A stretch of DNA of 43,894 bases from NCBI GenBank assembly GCA_903904885.1, contig CAIVED010000034.1, positions 1-43,894 on the forward strand, given 5' to 3'. The DNA is from an uncultured archaeon. GTDB lineage: Archaea > Nanobdellota > Nanobdellia > Woesearchaeales > CAIVOO01. Shown piece by piece: positions 15,121 to 24,631 of this stretch (its first letter is position 1; each line of letters opens with the position of its first letter). Made by a program: the position numbers and the translations under genes. The notes under the pieces were generated by a model. The model was not told the origin of the DNA, did no database searches, and was given only the letters and a program-made list of their open reading frames with translations.

Positions 15121-18100
15121 TTTAGATTTTTGTATGCCTCGGTGAACGGCTTGCACATGTCCGCCTTGTCGAAAGGATTCTGCTTCGCCTCAATCTGTTT
15201 CACTATTGTCTGGATGTCAGTGTACATCTTGAATATCTGGGTTATCCAGTTGAGGATGTTCGTCATGATATTTGTTACTGCGCAGATTGAATAGGCCACA
15301 TTGCCGCTGGGGGTGGGCGGGAATAATTTGCAGGCAATATTGGCTGAAAAAAAGACGAATGAAACCGGGTCGTGGAATATTATCTCAAAAAATTTCCCGA
15401 GGCTCTGCATTGATCTCCCGTAGGGTATGAAATTGAAAACCTCCCCGTAGACCGCAAGGCACAGCTGCACCTTGTAGGTCTTCTCGCAGCCCTCCATCGG
15501 GCCGCCGCCGCTTGCCATCTGGATAAGGCAGAGGCCGTAGGCGCATTTTATCTGCCGGTATTTTTCAAGATTGTAAATAACTCCCGGCACGCAAAGGAAA
15601 ATTGTGCTTAGCACAAGGCTGCTCTTCATGTCCTTGGGCCAGAACTGGATTATGTTGTCAGACAGGCCCTGCAGGGTATCCTGTGCTTTTGACGATGCTG
15701 AAGTTGAAGTTTTTGATGAAGAGGATGGGGAAGGCGCTGGATTGCTTGAAGCCGGAGTACCGGCTCCTGCTTCAACCCCGCCAGTTGCTGGTTCTGGCGA
15801 ACCTCCTGCAGGAAGTTCAGCACCTGCGCTTCCTTCAGCCAAACCTGTGATGAACCTTGTTGCGGCAGCAGCAGGGTTAGCCTCAGGGGGGAGAGCTTGA
15901 TTAGTATCAACCTTATCAGAGCTTTTTCCAGAACCTGCATTTGCCTTCGCATCCTTTATTCCGCCAAGCATTTTTGTAAAATCCGGGGACATCCTGTCCC
16001 TTATGAGCTTGTATTCAGTCTGCCAGCCTGGCAAAGTGCATGTTACAAACTGGCAGGTTCTCTCGGCAACTTTTGAAAACCCTCCAAGTGCATCATTAAG
16101 GCCTTTCTGGCCAACTTTTACGACATTTGAAAAAGAATAGCACGATTGTGCAACTCCCGCGCCTATAAGCGTTCCAACCCCTGCAGTAGGGATTGCTGTG
16201 ATTGCCGCTCCAGCTTTGGCGGTTTCTACACATGCTTCTAATGCTGCATGCGCACCCCCTGCGGCTACATTGAAAATCGCCATTATTCCCCCAATCATCT
16301 TTAAAATGTTACAAAGCTGGGTCATTACGTCAAATGTTTTCTTAAGGAAATCCTGGATTTTTTGCCAGTCTCCTGTAACATCCTTGTACACCACGCCAAT
16401 CTTGTTCTTTACTTTCTTGTCAAACTTGCCGAGTGGCATTTCATACAGCCCGACGCCTATTGTTACATTGCTGATTTCCTTTTGGGTTATTTCCCCGTTT
16501 GCTATTGAAACGATTCCTATCTGGCAGAGATACCTTAGAGAATCAAGAGTGGCGTAATTGCCGTTAAGGATTTTCAGCTCAATGTTTGATGCGTTGGGAA
16601 TATTCGGGAAGATGTTTATTTCAGAGGCGCTGCCGTCGTTTTCGCATTTTTCAAGGGTCACCTCAATTATGTCAGCAGTGCCCTGCAATGGCGTGAAAAC
16701 AAGGGGAACATAAACATAGGGGGACACTGCAGTCAAAAGCTGCCTGTCCAGGGATATGGGTATTGTGGGCCCCATATCAACCCTCCAGTAATTTGAGCCA
16801 TTTGCCTGGGTGGGAAGAATGTCAAATGACGATACCGGTTTGTATGTGAAATTGCCTATTTTTGGCTCCATGTATCCAATATAAAGATTCGGTATGCTGG
16901 TGTACAGCTGTTTGTTGCCTGCTATGTCTGATGCGTTAATTATAGGCACCCATCCTGAGAATGCCTTCAGCCCCTTGACAATCCAGCTGCACATCCACTG
17001 GGAGCCATTGTAATCCAAACCAACATAGGTCTCATTAATCAGCTCGCAGCTGTCCGCCTTTCTCAGCTCCTTCCCGCCCTCAATAAATGAAAGGTCCATG
17101 TAGGCGTTGAAGCTTCCGTCAGGCGAAACCATTGCTGAATTTTCGGTTATGTTTGCCCTTATTACAACATTCTCCCCTGCGCCGATTGCAGGATAGGCAT
17201 TCTGGGTGTCCATCTCAACGCTTACTATTTCAGGAATCGCTGTATCAACTATGACCTTGTTTGAAAACTCTATCTTGTTGCTGCTATCATCATAGGCCTC
17301 GAAAGTAATCGTGGCTTTTCCTGAGGAAGCTGACTTAAGGTCTATGCCCGGCAGGCTGCATGTCCACAGCACACCGGACTTTGTGCAATTTGCCCTGTAA
17401 AGGTTTGTGGCTCCTGCGCTGTAAACATCAAACAAATTCTGAAGGTCCCTTGCGTAGACCATGTTTTTTGAGAATCCTGACTGGGTTTCAGCTAAATCAA
17501 CTGCAATCTGGTTATTCTTTGGTCCGAAGAAAGTGAAATTCTTGAACATGTAGTTCGTCCTAAAAGCCGCAAGCTGGGGTGCTGTGCTGTCTGCCTGAAG
17601 CCCGAAAGAAAAATCAGTTTTCCCTGTGTTTTCTGCATCATCCAAAACTGAAATGGAAACTTTCTGGGAAGTTGAGTCCGGTGTCAAGAGCGCATAAAAC
17701 TGAGCAGTGCAGTTCCATATCCTGCTGTCATTCTGCTTTGCGCAGGCCATTGACTGCTGCGGCAGCTGGAATGCTGACAAGTCGGCAGTGGCGCTGGTCA
17801 GGTCAGCATAGTTGGAAGTAACCTGGGCAAGTATTTTCGCAGTGACCCCCCCACCCGGAATATATGTGAGAATATTTCCCTGCTGGTCAGTTATTGCCGG
17901 AGTGGCGACAGAGGGCGCTTCCCTTGCAACCACAAGATTTGAGCATTTTTCCTGGGAAAAATTCATATTGCCCGCATTGTCCGTGGCTGCTATGCATATT
18001 GAGTAATTTCCCGAGGCAAGATCTGAAACCGGCACTGCCAGTGTTCTTGCATCTGCACAGCCGGAAGGCGAATCAGGGGACTGGTTGACCTCTATGGCTG

Positions 18101-18683
18101 CAAGAACCTTTGAATAATCATTCGAAGGGTAAATCTTAGCTGCCTTTATTCCCGAGCATTTTTCTCCGCAGCTTTCGCAGGCCCTGTCAGATGCTTTGTA
18201 TGAAATTGTTACATTGGGCTTGTTTGTCTTTGCAGGAGTTATTGAAAACTCTGAGAATGAAGGAGGCAAGGTGTCAATGGTCAATGACATGGACAGGCTG
18301 CACACCGTGCAGGGAACTGCGTCAATGTAAACCCTGCCGTTGTAATTCCCCGGGACCAGGTCTGAAAGCTGGCTCTGGTACTTGCATGTGTACCAGCCAG
18401 AGCCGGATTCGTTGCAGCTTGTGAACTGCTCCCCTGAGCCAAGGTCAACAAAAACCCTTTTCGCAGCGTCGGCAGCCGCAATCCCTTCGAGCCGAAGGTT
18501 AACAAAAATCGTAAGCGTGTCCGAAGACATCATGAAACCAGTTGCATTGTTCACTCCCGAAGGGGACGGGTAAATAATCCTGTCCATGGTTGAGTCGGCA
18601 AATACGTCTGCAACATAGAAAGGTATTGTAACAACTAGGAAAACCATTGCGAATGCGGCTGCCCACAAAAATTTTGCCCTCAT
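15117..18683 (-). CDS. Giant Ig-like-domain envelope protein with C-terminal membrane region
   Basis: The 1188-residue protein starts with a signal-like segment (MRAKFLWAAAFAMVFLVVTI). About 750 residues follow that look like several Ig-type beta-sandwich domains, with recurrent elements such as LSMSLTIDTLPPSFSEFSIT, ATDNAGNMNFS and KVIVDTAIPEIVSVEM. From about residue 785 there are hydrophobic helices, a Ser/Ala/Pro linker near residues 930-1005, and then further helices with conserved Cys (YGLCLIQMASGGGPMEGCEK). The C-terminal part resembles membrane-embedded channel or scaffold segments, but no named family was clear. ATGA overlaps tie it to both neighbours, so these proteins are probably made in fixed ratio as one surface complex. 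Confidence 0.85.
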   Translation of the reverse strand: MRAKFLWAAAFAMVFLVVTIPFYVADVFADSTMDRIIYPSPSGVNNATGFMMSSDTLTIFVNLRLEGIAAADAAKRVFVDLGSGEQFTSCNESGSGWYTCKYQSQLSDLVPGNYNGRVYIDAVPCTVCSLSMSLTIDTLPPSFSEFSITPAKTNKPNVTISYKASDRACESCGEKCSGIKAAKIYPSNDYSKVLAAIEVNQSPDSPSGCADARTLAVPVSDLASGNYSICIAATDNAGNMNFSQEKCSNLVVAREAPSVATPAITDQQGNILTYIPGGGVTAKILAQVTSNYADLTSATADLSAFQLPQQSMACAKQNDSRIWNCTAQFYALLTPDSTSQKVSISVLDDAENTGKTDFSFGLQADSTAPQLAAFRTNYMFKNFTFFGPKNNQIAVDLAETQSGFSKNMVYARDLQNLFDVYSAGATNLYRANCTKSGVLWTCSLPGIDLKSASSGKATITFEAYDDSSNKIEFSNKVIVDTAIPEIVSVEMDTQNAYPAIGAGENVVIRANITENSAMVSPDGSFNAYMDLSFIEGGKELRKADSCELINETYVGLDYNGSQWMCSWIVKGLKAFSGWVPIINASDIAGNKQLYTSIPNLYIGYMEPKIGNFTYKPVSSFDILPTQANGSNYWRVDMGPTIPISLDRQLLTAVSPYVYVPLVFTPLQGTADIIEVTLEKCENDGSASEINIFPNIPNASNIELKILNGNYATLDSLRYLCQIGIVSIANGEITQKEISNVTIGVGLYEMPLGKFDKKVKNKIGVVYKDVTGDWQKIQDFLKKTFDVMTQLCNILKMIGGIMAIFNVAAGGAHAALEACVETAKAGAAITAIPTAGVGTLIGAGVAQSCYSFSNVVKVGQKGLNDALGGFSKVAERTCQFVTCTLPGWQTEYKLIRDRMSPDFTKMLGGIKDAKANAGSGKSSDKVDTNQALPPEANPAAAATRFITGLAEGSAGAELPAGGSPEPATGGVEAGAGTPASSNPAPSPSSSSKTSTSASSKAQDTLQGLSDNIIQFWPKDMKSSLVLSTIFLCVPGVIYNLEKYRQIKCAYGLCLIQMASGGGPMEGCEKTYKVQLCLAVYGEVFNFIPYGRSMQSLGKFFEIIFHDPVSFVFFSANIACKLFPPTPSGNVAYSICAVTNIMTNILNWITQIFKMYTDIQTIVKQIEAKQNPFDKADMCKPFTEAYKNLK

Positions 18684-20830
18684 GAAATCACCGGCTTGTA
18701 CTGCGGATAGTTAAGGTTGTTATTAAACATGCCGAACATTGCAGGGATTGTTTTTAAATCATCATGCCTTGACGGCGGGCTGGTGTATGCAGTGAAAAAT
18801 TCAACTTCGCTTGACCCGAACAGCTCCTCTGCTGAAACATCCCACTCATATTCAAATGTGGGGAAGGAATATGGCTTAAACACCAGTTCAGGAATCTTGG
18901 AGCATTGTTTGCCGATTCCAAACGGCCCTCCGCCAGAGCATATTTCTTCCTCCGGGATTTTGACTGTCTGGTTAAGGATGTATGCTAAAGTGACTTTATA
19001 TTGCCCCGGGGAAAGTGTTATCTCCTGCCTTGATGAGTTGATGCCGGCGCCAAATGCCGCCATTGAAACAAGCGGATCCTCTCCGGGAGACTGGTTTATT
19101 TTCTCAATGCCAAGTATGATTATGTCGTTCGGGCCCAGTGCTTCAGGCGCGCCCAGCAATCCTGCTGAAAACCCCAAGCCAATTATCCTTTTCTTTGTTA
19201 TTGTTGCATTCAATATTTTCAGGGGCGCAAGGTAGAATGTTTTTTCGTCAGAAGCGTCCACAGAGGTTGCAAACATTTCATTTATGTTCACATAGCCGGG
19301 CTTTGATATAATCAATGTCCCTATGCCCACAGGGAACTTCGCAGTTATTGAGGCGGTGCCGTAGGTTTCGCTGAGCTCATTGTAGTCAACTTCGGTAATG
19401 CCCACGCTGCACTGCTGGCTTGACTTGAAAATAACATTCACACCTTCAAGAGGCTGGCCTGTTTCCGCATCATAGGTTTGGACGGATATGGGGCCGGAAT
19501 TCCTCTGGCTGTCGCTGCAGAACTCGCTTGTTGAAATAGCCTCCCCGCCTATGGCAGGAAATGTTACAAATTCGTCGCTGATAGCGTCATTGTTCCTTAT
19601 ATTTGTCTCCATTGCAAAGGCAAATGTGTAGCCCTTCCTGCTGAATGCGCTGGGGTCTGAGACCCTTACAATTACCGGATAGGACAGGTCGTATACAGAA
19701 CGGTAGTCCTTGAAAGGAAGCAGGTTAAGCACGGGCATCTCCAGTGTTGAAGGCCTTAGCGTATCCCCGCTGGCTCCCTTGAAATCAAGATATATTGGCC
19801 ATCCAAGATACATGAAATTGACATTGAGATTTGTAACCCTCTGGCCGGGAAGCACCATCTCCCCGTAAAGGCCGTTCATTATTGGGTCATCAAACCTTGC
19901 AGGGCTGTTGAAATTCTTTGTTCCCTCCATCTGGATTGCGGGAACATAAACCTCAAGCATCTGCGCAAGCAGTTCCTTGACCGCCTTCTTGCTCCAGGTA
20001 ACGCTTTCGGTGCTGAATTTCAAATCGCCAAACGGAGGCAGGGAATCAGGGTCAACGCTTGAAAAGCCGGATATCAGATTAAGCGTGTTCATCCCCAAAA
20101 ACCTTGATTCCGCTGATATGTCAATTATTCTTTTCGCCATTTCATAAACATTTTTCAATCCAACAGGAAGGGCTGCCTGGTAAAGGGACATCGTGATTTT
20201 TTCCCCCTCGCCCTTTGAAACATCAAGCGAATAATTCAGCATAACAAGAACATCATTCTCCCTCACAAATGTTGTGGCTCTCAGGCCCCCTGCCTCGGTT
20301 ATTGAATAGCCCTCTTTCCTGAAACTGGCAAAATTATTAAGGCACATCCTCAGGTTTGCCGCCACATACTTGTCAACCTGGGACTCAATTGAATTTGCTC
20401 CTTCGGTCCGATAAAGAGGAGGCCTCCAGGAACTTAGATAGCAGACTTCGCAATTGTCAGGCTTTGCCATGTATTCCCAGTAGGGAACATAATTTTTTGT
20501 GCTCGGAGGAAATGCAATCACATCTGCTTCTGTAGGACTAAGGTCGTTTTTTTCAAATGTAAAACCGCTGTATTCCCTGCTGTCAACAGAAACATAGCCG
20601 CCGTGGGCACCTATAAGAACCAACGCCTCTTTTGAAACGCTTTCAAGGCAGTCTGTTACAAACTGCTGGACAGGCTGCACCTCATTCGGAACCTTCTCCA
20701 CAGCAACCTTGACTTCCCTGGCAGGAGCGCTGACCTGGCCTTTGATGTAAAGCACAAGGGCTGTTGAAAAAAGAAGCACAACCCCTATTATTATGAACGC
20801 GGTTATCTGGGATTTTTTGCTTTTTATCAT
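18680..20830 (-). CDS. Pilin-like membrane protein, paralog B of the FIIIG family (extended)
   Basis: Starting at 20830 (ATGA overlap with the upstream gene), the product has 716 residues. The N-terminus is SKKSQITAFIIIGVVLLFS, the clearest form of the family start. It is followed by VQQFVTDCLESVSKEAL, a GG, AANLRMCLNNF and MLNYSLDVS, matching paralogs A, C and D in order. Unlike them it continues for over 400 residues, including a region with beta-domain character (VQTYDAETGQPLEGVNVIFK, like a carboxypeptidase-regulatory fold) and more Cys. It is probably anchored by its N-terminal helix with the bulk outside. It is the third protein from the top-down order of a coupled operon of giant envelope proteins. 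Confidence 0.85.
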   Translation of the reverse strand: MIKSKKSQITAFIIIGVVLLFSTALVLYIKGQVSAPAREVKVAVEKVPNEVQPVQQFVTDCLESVSKEALVLIGAHGGYVSVDSREYSGFTFEKNDLSPTEADVIAFPPSTKNYVPYWEYMAKPDNCEVCYLSSWRPPLYRTEGANSIESQVDKYVAANLRMCLNNFASFRKEGYSITEAGGLRATTFVRENDVLVMLNYSLDVSKGEGEKITMSLYQAALPVGLKNVYEMAKRIIDISAESRFLGMNTLNLISGFSSVDPDSLPPFGDLKFSTESVTWSKKAVKELLAQMLEVYVPAIQMEGTKNFNSPARFDDPIMNGLYGEMVLPGQRVTNLNVNFMYLGWPIYLDFKGASGDTLRPSTLEMPVLNLLPFKDYRSVYDLSYPVIVRVSDPSAFSRKGYTFAFAMETNIRNNDAISDEFVTFPAIGGEAISTSEFCSDSQRNSGPISVQTYDAETGQPLEGVNVIFKSSQQCSVGITEVDYNELSETYGTASITAKFPVGIGTLIISKPGYVNINEMFATSVDASDEKTFYLAPLKILNATITKKRIIGLGFSAGLLGAPEALGPNDIIILGIEKINQSPGEDPLVSMAAFGAGINSSRQEITLSPGQYKVTLAYILNQTVKIPEEEICSGGGPFGIGKQCSKIPELVFKPYSFPTFEYEWDVSAEELFGSSEVEFFTAYTSPPSRHDDLKTIPAMFGMFNNNLNYPQYKPVIS

Positions 20831-21696
20831 GCCTGCATGCAGCTGAGCCTGTAAAAGTCGGACTGGATTTGGCTGCACAAATCCTGGCGCCCCAATTTTA
20901 TGGAAACTATCAAAAGGCAGAGGTCTTTCTGCTGGTTCAGCTTTGAATCGCAAATCTGAATCTGCTCATCGGGGTTTTTTTCGCTGAGCTCGCTTATCAT
21001 TGAATCTGCCTGGTTTATGTTGGACCGGTAAAAATCATAGCCAAGAAAAGAGCCGATTGATATGGTGGCCACAAGGAAGATTATCAGTGATGCCACAAAA
21101 ATCTTGTCAACAAGAGCCGGCCTTTTCTGCACAAAAATCCTGGCGAAAAAATAGTTCTTCTCTGATGCAATGTAAAGGATTGCCAGTATGTCTATCACAA
21201 AAACGGTAACCGATGAGAGGATCAGGAAACTTCTTGTGAAAGATGCAACCTCGGGCCTGAGAAGAACAAGCGAAACCAGCGAGTTTGCTATGCCGAATGA
21301 AAACCAGGCAAGGGCAAAGTAATAGCTCCATCTTTTCCTTTTAATGATTCCCGCAATGAGGACAATAACAGCAACAATAAGAGCCATTACCAGGAAAAGC
21401 GCGGGAAGGCCCCCTATTACCTGGCCGAATACGATTGCCAGCGGGGATTTTACACCGAGGAAAAGGTAGAAAAAATAAAAGCCGAGCACTATGAAAAGGT
21501 ATCCTGAAAGAACCTTTATGCCAATTGGATGCGAGCTTTTTGCGCTTTTTTCAGCGCCGTAGGCTTCAAGTTTTTTGGCCCGCCCTTCATAGTTGTAGGA
21601 GATTTTCTTTACATGGTCCTTCTGGCTTAGGGCGTGTTCGTGAGATTTTTTAGCATGATTTGCCCTAGAAATCCTGTTCAGCCTCTTCTTAACCAT
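20827..21696 (-). CDS. Membrane protein with basic N-terminus and small C-terminal Cys domain
   Basis: The 289-residue protein begins with a very basic cytoplasmic segment of about 55 residues (RISRANHAKKSHEHALSQKD), then four or five hydrophobic helices between residues 60 and 230. It ends in an extracytoplasmic-like helical region with three Cys (IQICDSKLNQQKDLCLLIVS, DLCSQI, SCMQA). It is the first gene of the operon running to 11857; a TATA box lies about 28 bp upstream. No known family recognised. The basic N-terminus could bind nucleic acid or membranes; this cannot be decided from sequence. Confidence 0.8.
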   Translation of the reverse strand: MVKKRLNRISRANHAKKSHEHALSQKDHVKKISYNYEGRAKKLEAYGAEKSAKSSHPIGIKVLSGYLFIVLGFYFFYLFLGVKSPLAIVFGQVIGGLPALFLVMALIVAVIVLIAGIIKRKRWSYYFALAWFSFGIANSLVSLVLLRPEVASFTRSFLILSSVTVFVIDILAILYIASEKNYFFARIFVQKRPALVDKIFVASLIIFLVATISIGSFLGYDFYRSNINQADSMISELSEKNPDEQIQICDSKLNQQKDLCLLIVSIKLGRQDLCSQIQSDFYRLSCMQA

Positions 21697-21883
21697 ATTG
21701 GGGAATTAAAAAGGAATTTTATTTATAAAGGTTTTGGTAGCGAAAACCCAAAATGCCCGTGGTTAAATCTCCTGGTTTTAACATCCGAGTTTTCTGGCTC
21801 AAAATTTCACCAGGAAACGCTAAAAGCTTCGGAACAGCGAAATTTTGAGTAACATTTTTAAACTTCCTTTTAAAAATAAGCCT
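21697..21883. other. Divergent intergenic region with promoters
   Basis: It contains a TATA box serving the minus-strand envelope operon (TTTATAAAGG, about 21721-21730) and a separate plus-strand TATA (TTTTTAAACT, about 21854-21863) 26 bp before the metG start. Between them lies a 31-codon open frame (ATG at 21753) and a GTTAAA/TTTAAC hairpin. I saw no further evidence that either is functional. Confidence 0.45.
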
Positions 21884-23833
21884 ATGAAAAAGTTCTATAT
21901 CACCGCAGCCATTGACTATCCCAATGCTGAGCCGCACATAGGCCATGCTTACCAGAAAGTCATAGCAGATGTTATTGCAAGATGGCACAGGCTTAGGGGA
22001 GAAGATGTTTGGTTTTTGCTTGGAACAGATGAACATGGCAAAAAAATCCAGGAGGCTGCGGAAAAATCCGGCAAAGCAACACGGCAATTTGTTGATGAAA
22101 TGGCCAAAAAGTTCAAGGAGGCATGGAAATCGCTGAACATTGAAGAAAACAGGTTTATCAGGACAACTGACGAGGACCATCAAAAACTTGTGCAGGAAGC
22201 CATAAAAAAATGCGACCAGGCAGGGGACATATACAAGGGAAACTATGAGGGGCTTTACTGCACCGGCTGCGAGGCTTATTACACGGAAAAGGAACTCATT
22301 GACGGAAACAAATGCCCCGTCCATCACAGGCCTGTTGAAAAACTTCAGGAGGAGTCATATTTTTTCAGGCTGAGCAGATACCAGGATTTTTTGCTTAGCC
22401 TTTACAAGGAGCATCCAGAATTTCTTCTCCCGAATGAAAGAAGAAATGAAATAATAAACAGGGTTAAGGAAGGGCTGCATGATTTAAGCATTTCAAGGAC
22501 AAGCTTCAGCTGGGGCATTCCATTTCCCCTTGACAATAAGCACATTGTTTATGTATGGTTTGATGCGCTCTTCAATTACATAAGCGGAGCCGGGAAAAAC
22601 GGGGAATACTGGCCTGCTGACTTGCATCTTCTCGGGAAAGACAATAACTGGTTCCATTCTGTTTACTGGCCTTCATTCCTGAAATCCGCAGGGTACAAGC
22701 TTCCAAAAACAGTTTTCGTCCACGGATTCCTGACATTCAACGGCCAGAAAATATCCAAATCGCTCGGGAACGTGATTTCGCCAAAGTTCCTGGCGGAAAA
22801 ATACGGCGCTGACCAGCTGAGATATTTTATGTGCAAGAATTTTATTTTAGCCGAGGACGGGGATTTCTCGGAAGAAGTTCTTGTGGAAAAGATAAACAAC
22901 GAGCTCGCCAATGACCTGGGAAATTTATTGATGAGGGTTGCTGTCCTGACAGAAAAGAATTTTGGCGGGAAAATCCCAAAGCAGGGAAAACTTGAGGCCG
23001 TTGATGAGAAATTGATTGAAAATTCAAACATTGCAAAGGACGCTGACAATCTTATGCTGAATTATGAATGCAATAAAGCAATCGAGAAAATATGGGAGTT
23101 TGTAAGGAACTGCAACAAGTACCTCAATGAAACAGAGCCCTGGAAAATGAAAGAAACGGAGCGGATTGGGACAGTTTTGTACAATTTGATTGAGTCGTTG
23201 AGAATAATTGGAATACTGCTATCGCCTTTCATGCCGGAAACCGCTGAAAAAGTGCTGAAGCAGATGGGCCAGAAAAACGGGAAGCTGAAGGATGCGGAAT
23301 TTTCATCAAAAACAAAGGGAGCTGTTGCAAAGGCAGAGATTTTATTCCCAAAAATAGAGAAAAAGGAATCTGATTTGATTCAAAAGTTTGATTTCCGCAT
23401 TGCAACGGTTGAAAAGGTTGAAAACCATCCCGATGCTGAAAAATTGTATGTCCTGAAAATTGACCTTGGCGGCGAGAAGAGAACACTGTGCGCAGGGCTG
23501 AGGAATTATTTGAAGCCCGAGGAAATTCTTGGGAAGAAAATAATAATGATCTGCAACCTAAAGCCCGCAAAGCTGAGAGGAATTGAAAGCCAGGGGATGC
23601 TGCTTGCTGCAGAAAAAAACGGAAAAGTGAGGCTGCTTTCCTCAGAGAAAAGCGATGCGGGAGACAGGGTTTATGCAATGGAACCGAAACCAGAAAGGCA
23701 GGTGACTATTGATGATTTTGCGAAAATAAAGCTCGACGTGAAAAGCAGGAAAGTTTTCTACAAAGGGCAGGCACTAAGGACCGAAAAAGAAGAGATTTCT
23801 GTTGATATTGAGGACGGGGCTGAAGTTAGATAG
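21884..23833 (+). CDS. metG: Methionyl-tRNA synthetase, bacterial-type with C-terminal tRNA-binding domain
   Basis: The 649-residue enzyme charges tRNA-Met. It has the class I signatures PHIGHAY near residue 18 (HIGH) and KISKSLGN (KMSKS variant) near residue 295, with a single zinc knuckle C-x2-C ... C-x2-H (YCTGCEAYY to KCPVHH) as in Thermus-type enzymes. An anticodon-binding helical domain follows, then a tRNA-binding OB domain (KFDFRIATVEKVENHPDAEK) and a short extension. Archaeal MetRS usually carry more zinc ligands and a separate or absent OB domain, so this gene looks bacterial in type. A TATA box 26 bp upstream picks the ATG at 21884. Confidence 0.95.
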   Translation: MKKFYITAAIDYPNAEPHIGHAYQKVIADVIARWHRLRGEDVWFLLGTDEHGKKIQEAAEKSGKATRQFVDEMAKKFKEAWKSLNIEENRFIRTTDEDHQKLVQEAIKKCDQAGDIYKGNYEGLYCTGCEAYYTEKELIDGNKCPVHHRPVEKLQEESYFFRLSRYQDFLLSLYKEHPEFLLPNERRNEIINRVKEGLHDLSISRTSFSWGIPFPLDNKHIVYVWFDALFNYISGAGKNGEYWPADLHLLGKDNNWFHSVYWPSFLKSAGYKLPKTVFVHGFLTFNGQKISKSLGNVISPKFLAEKYGADQLRYFMCKNFILAEDGDFSEEVLVEKINNELANDLGNLLMRVAVLTEKNFGGKIPKQGKLEAVDEKLIENSNIAKDADNLMLNYECNKAIEKIWEFVRNCNKYLNETEPWKMKETERIGTVLYNLIESLRIIGILLSPFMPETAEKVLKQMGQKNGKLKDAEFSSKTKGAVAKAEILFPKIEKKESDLIQKFDFRIATVEKVENHPDAEKLYVLKIDLGGEKRTLCAGLRNYLKPEEILGKKIIMICNLKPAKLRGIESQGMLLAAEKNGKVRLLSSEKSDAGDRVYAMEPKPERQVTIDDFAKIKLDVKSRKVFYKGQALRTEKEEISVDIEDGAEVR

Positions 23834-23848
23834 AAAATATTATATATT

Positions 23849-23867
23849 CCCTCAGTTTACCTGAGGG
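23849..23867 (+). promoter_or_regulatory. Perfect 7 bp inverted repeat between TATA box and start of the 23873 gene
   Basis: CCCTCAG (23849-23855) and CTGAGGG (23861-23867) flank a 5 bp centre. The repeat follows the TATA element ATTATATATT and ends 5 bp before the ATG at 23873. It could be an operator at the transcription start or the remains of a terminator for metG. Confidence 0.5.
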
Positions 23868-23872
23868 TAACA

Positions 23873-24631
23873 ATGTTAAAAAAAGGGCAGATTGCAATAT
23901 TCATAATAATTGGCGTGATTATTCTTGCGGCAGTATTATTCTTTTTTTATTACAGCAACCAGCTGACAGCTATCAAGCCATCGTCTGCAGCAGACATTGG
24001 CGCTGTGAATGCATTCGTTGAAAACTGCGTAGAGCAGACTGCCCAGGATGATGTAATAGAAACCAGCCTAAGCGGAGGGGATGTTTTCTCAGGCAACTAC
24101 ACATACTTCCTCTGGAAGCCAACTGCGTTATATTTTTACAACGGAGTTGACCTGGCGCCATCAGATGATACAATAAAAAATTCCCTTAAATATTACATGG
24201 ACAACGCCCTCCAGGCCTGCACAAACAAATTTGAAAAGCTAAAGGCAGCAGGATACACCATAGAAGAAGGGGATGTAAACTCAAAAGTTACTGTAACCAG
24301 CGAAAAAGTCACATTTGAAGTAGAATATCCGCTTAACATAACAAAATCAGGCTCCACAACAGCAGAATCAAAATTCAGCGCAGACGTAAAGGTCAATATC
24401 CCAAAAATGATAAACGCATCAAGGGCATACATAAATTTCCAAACGCAGAATCCTGACGCACTCAGGCTCGGAAACCTCATGGACATCTGCAATGAAAGAG
24501 GGTTAATGTTCCGAGTCTACAATTCGCCAGAAGGAGACACATTGATAACCCTGATAGACAACAGCACACTGGTAAGAAATGAGCCCTACGTTTACGCATT
24601 TGCTTTATGGTACAATTGGACAGCAATATGA
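23873..24631 (+). CDS. Pilin-like membrane protein, paralog C of the FIIIG family
   Basis: The 252-residue protein opens with MLKKGQIAIFIIIGVIILAA, a class III (type IV pilin) signal-like start in which K-G-Q-I is followed by a hydrophobic helix, but the usual Glu at +5 is absent. Then come VNAFVENCVEQT, a GG, MDNALQACTNKF, VEYPLNIT and an aromatic C-terminus (YVYAFALWYNW), the same ordered elements as paralogs A, B and D. Its stop overlaps the start of the exported protein gene downstream (ATGA), so the pair is co-translated. A scaffold or fibre role is inferred. Confidence 0.85.
   Translation: MLKKGQIAIFIIIGVIILAAVLFFFYYSNQLTAIKPSSAADIGAVNAFVENCVEQTAQDDVIETSLSGGDVFSGNYTYFLWKPTALYFYNGVDLAPSDDTIKNSLKYYMDNALQACTNKFEKLKAAGYTIEEGDVNSKVTVTSEKVTFEVEYPLNITKSGSTTAESKFSADVKVNIPKMINASRAYINFQTQNPDALRLGNLMDICNERGLMFRVYNSPEGDTLITLIDNSTLVRNEPYVYAFALWYNWTAI

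Noticed and set aside
21753-21848. 31-codon frame between the envelope operon and metG
   Set aside because: Only a spacing match to a TATA box supports it; sequence has no distinctive composition, so it is left as a possibility.
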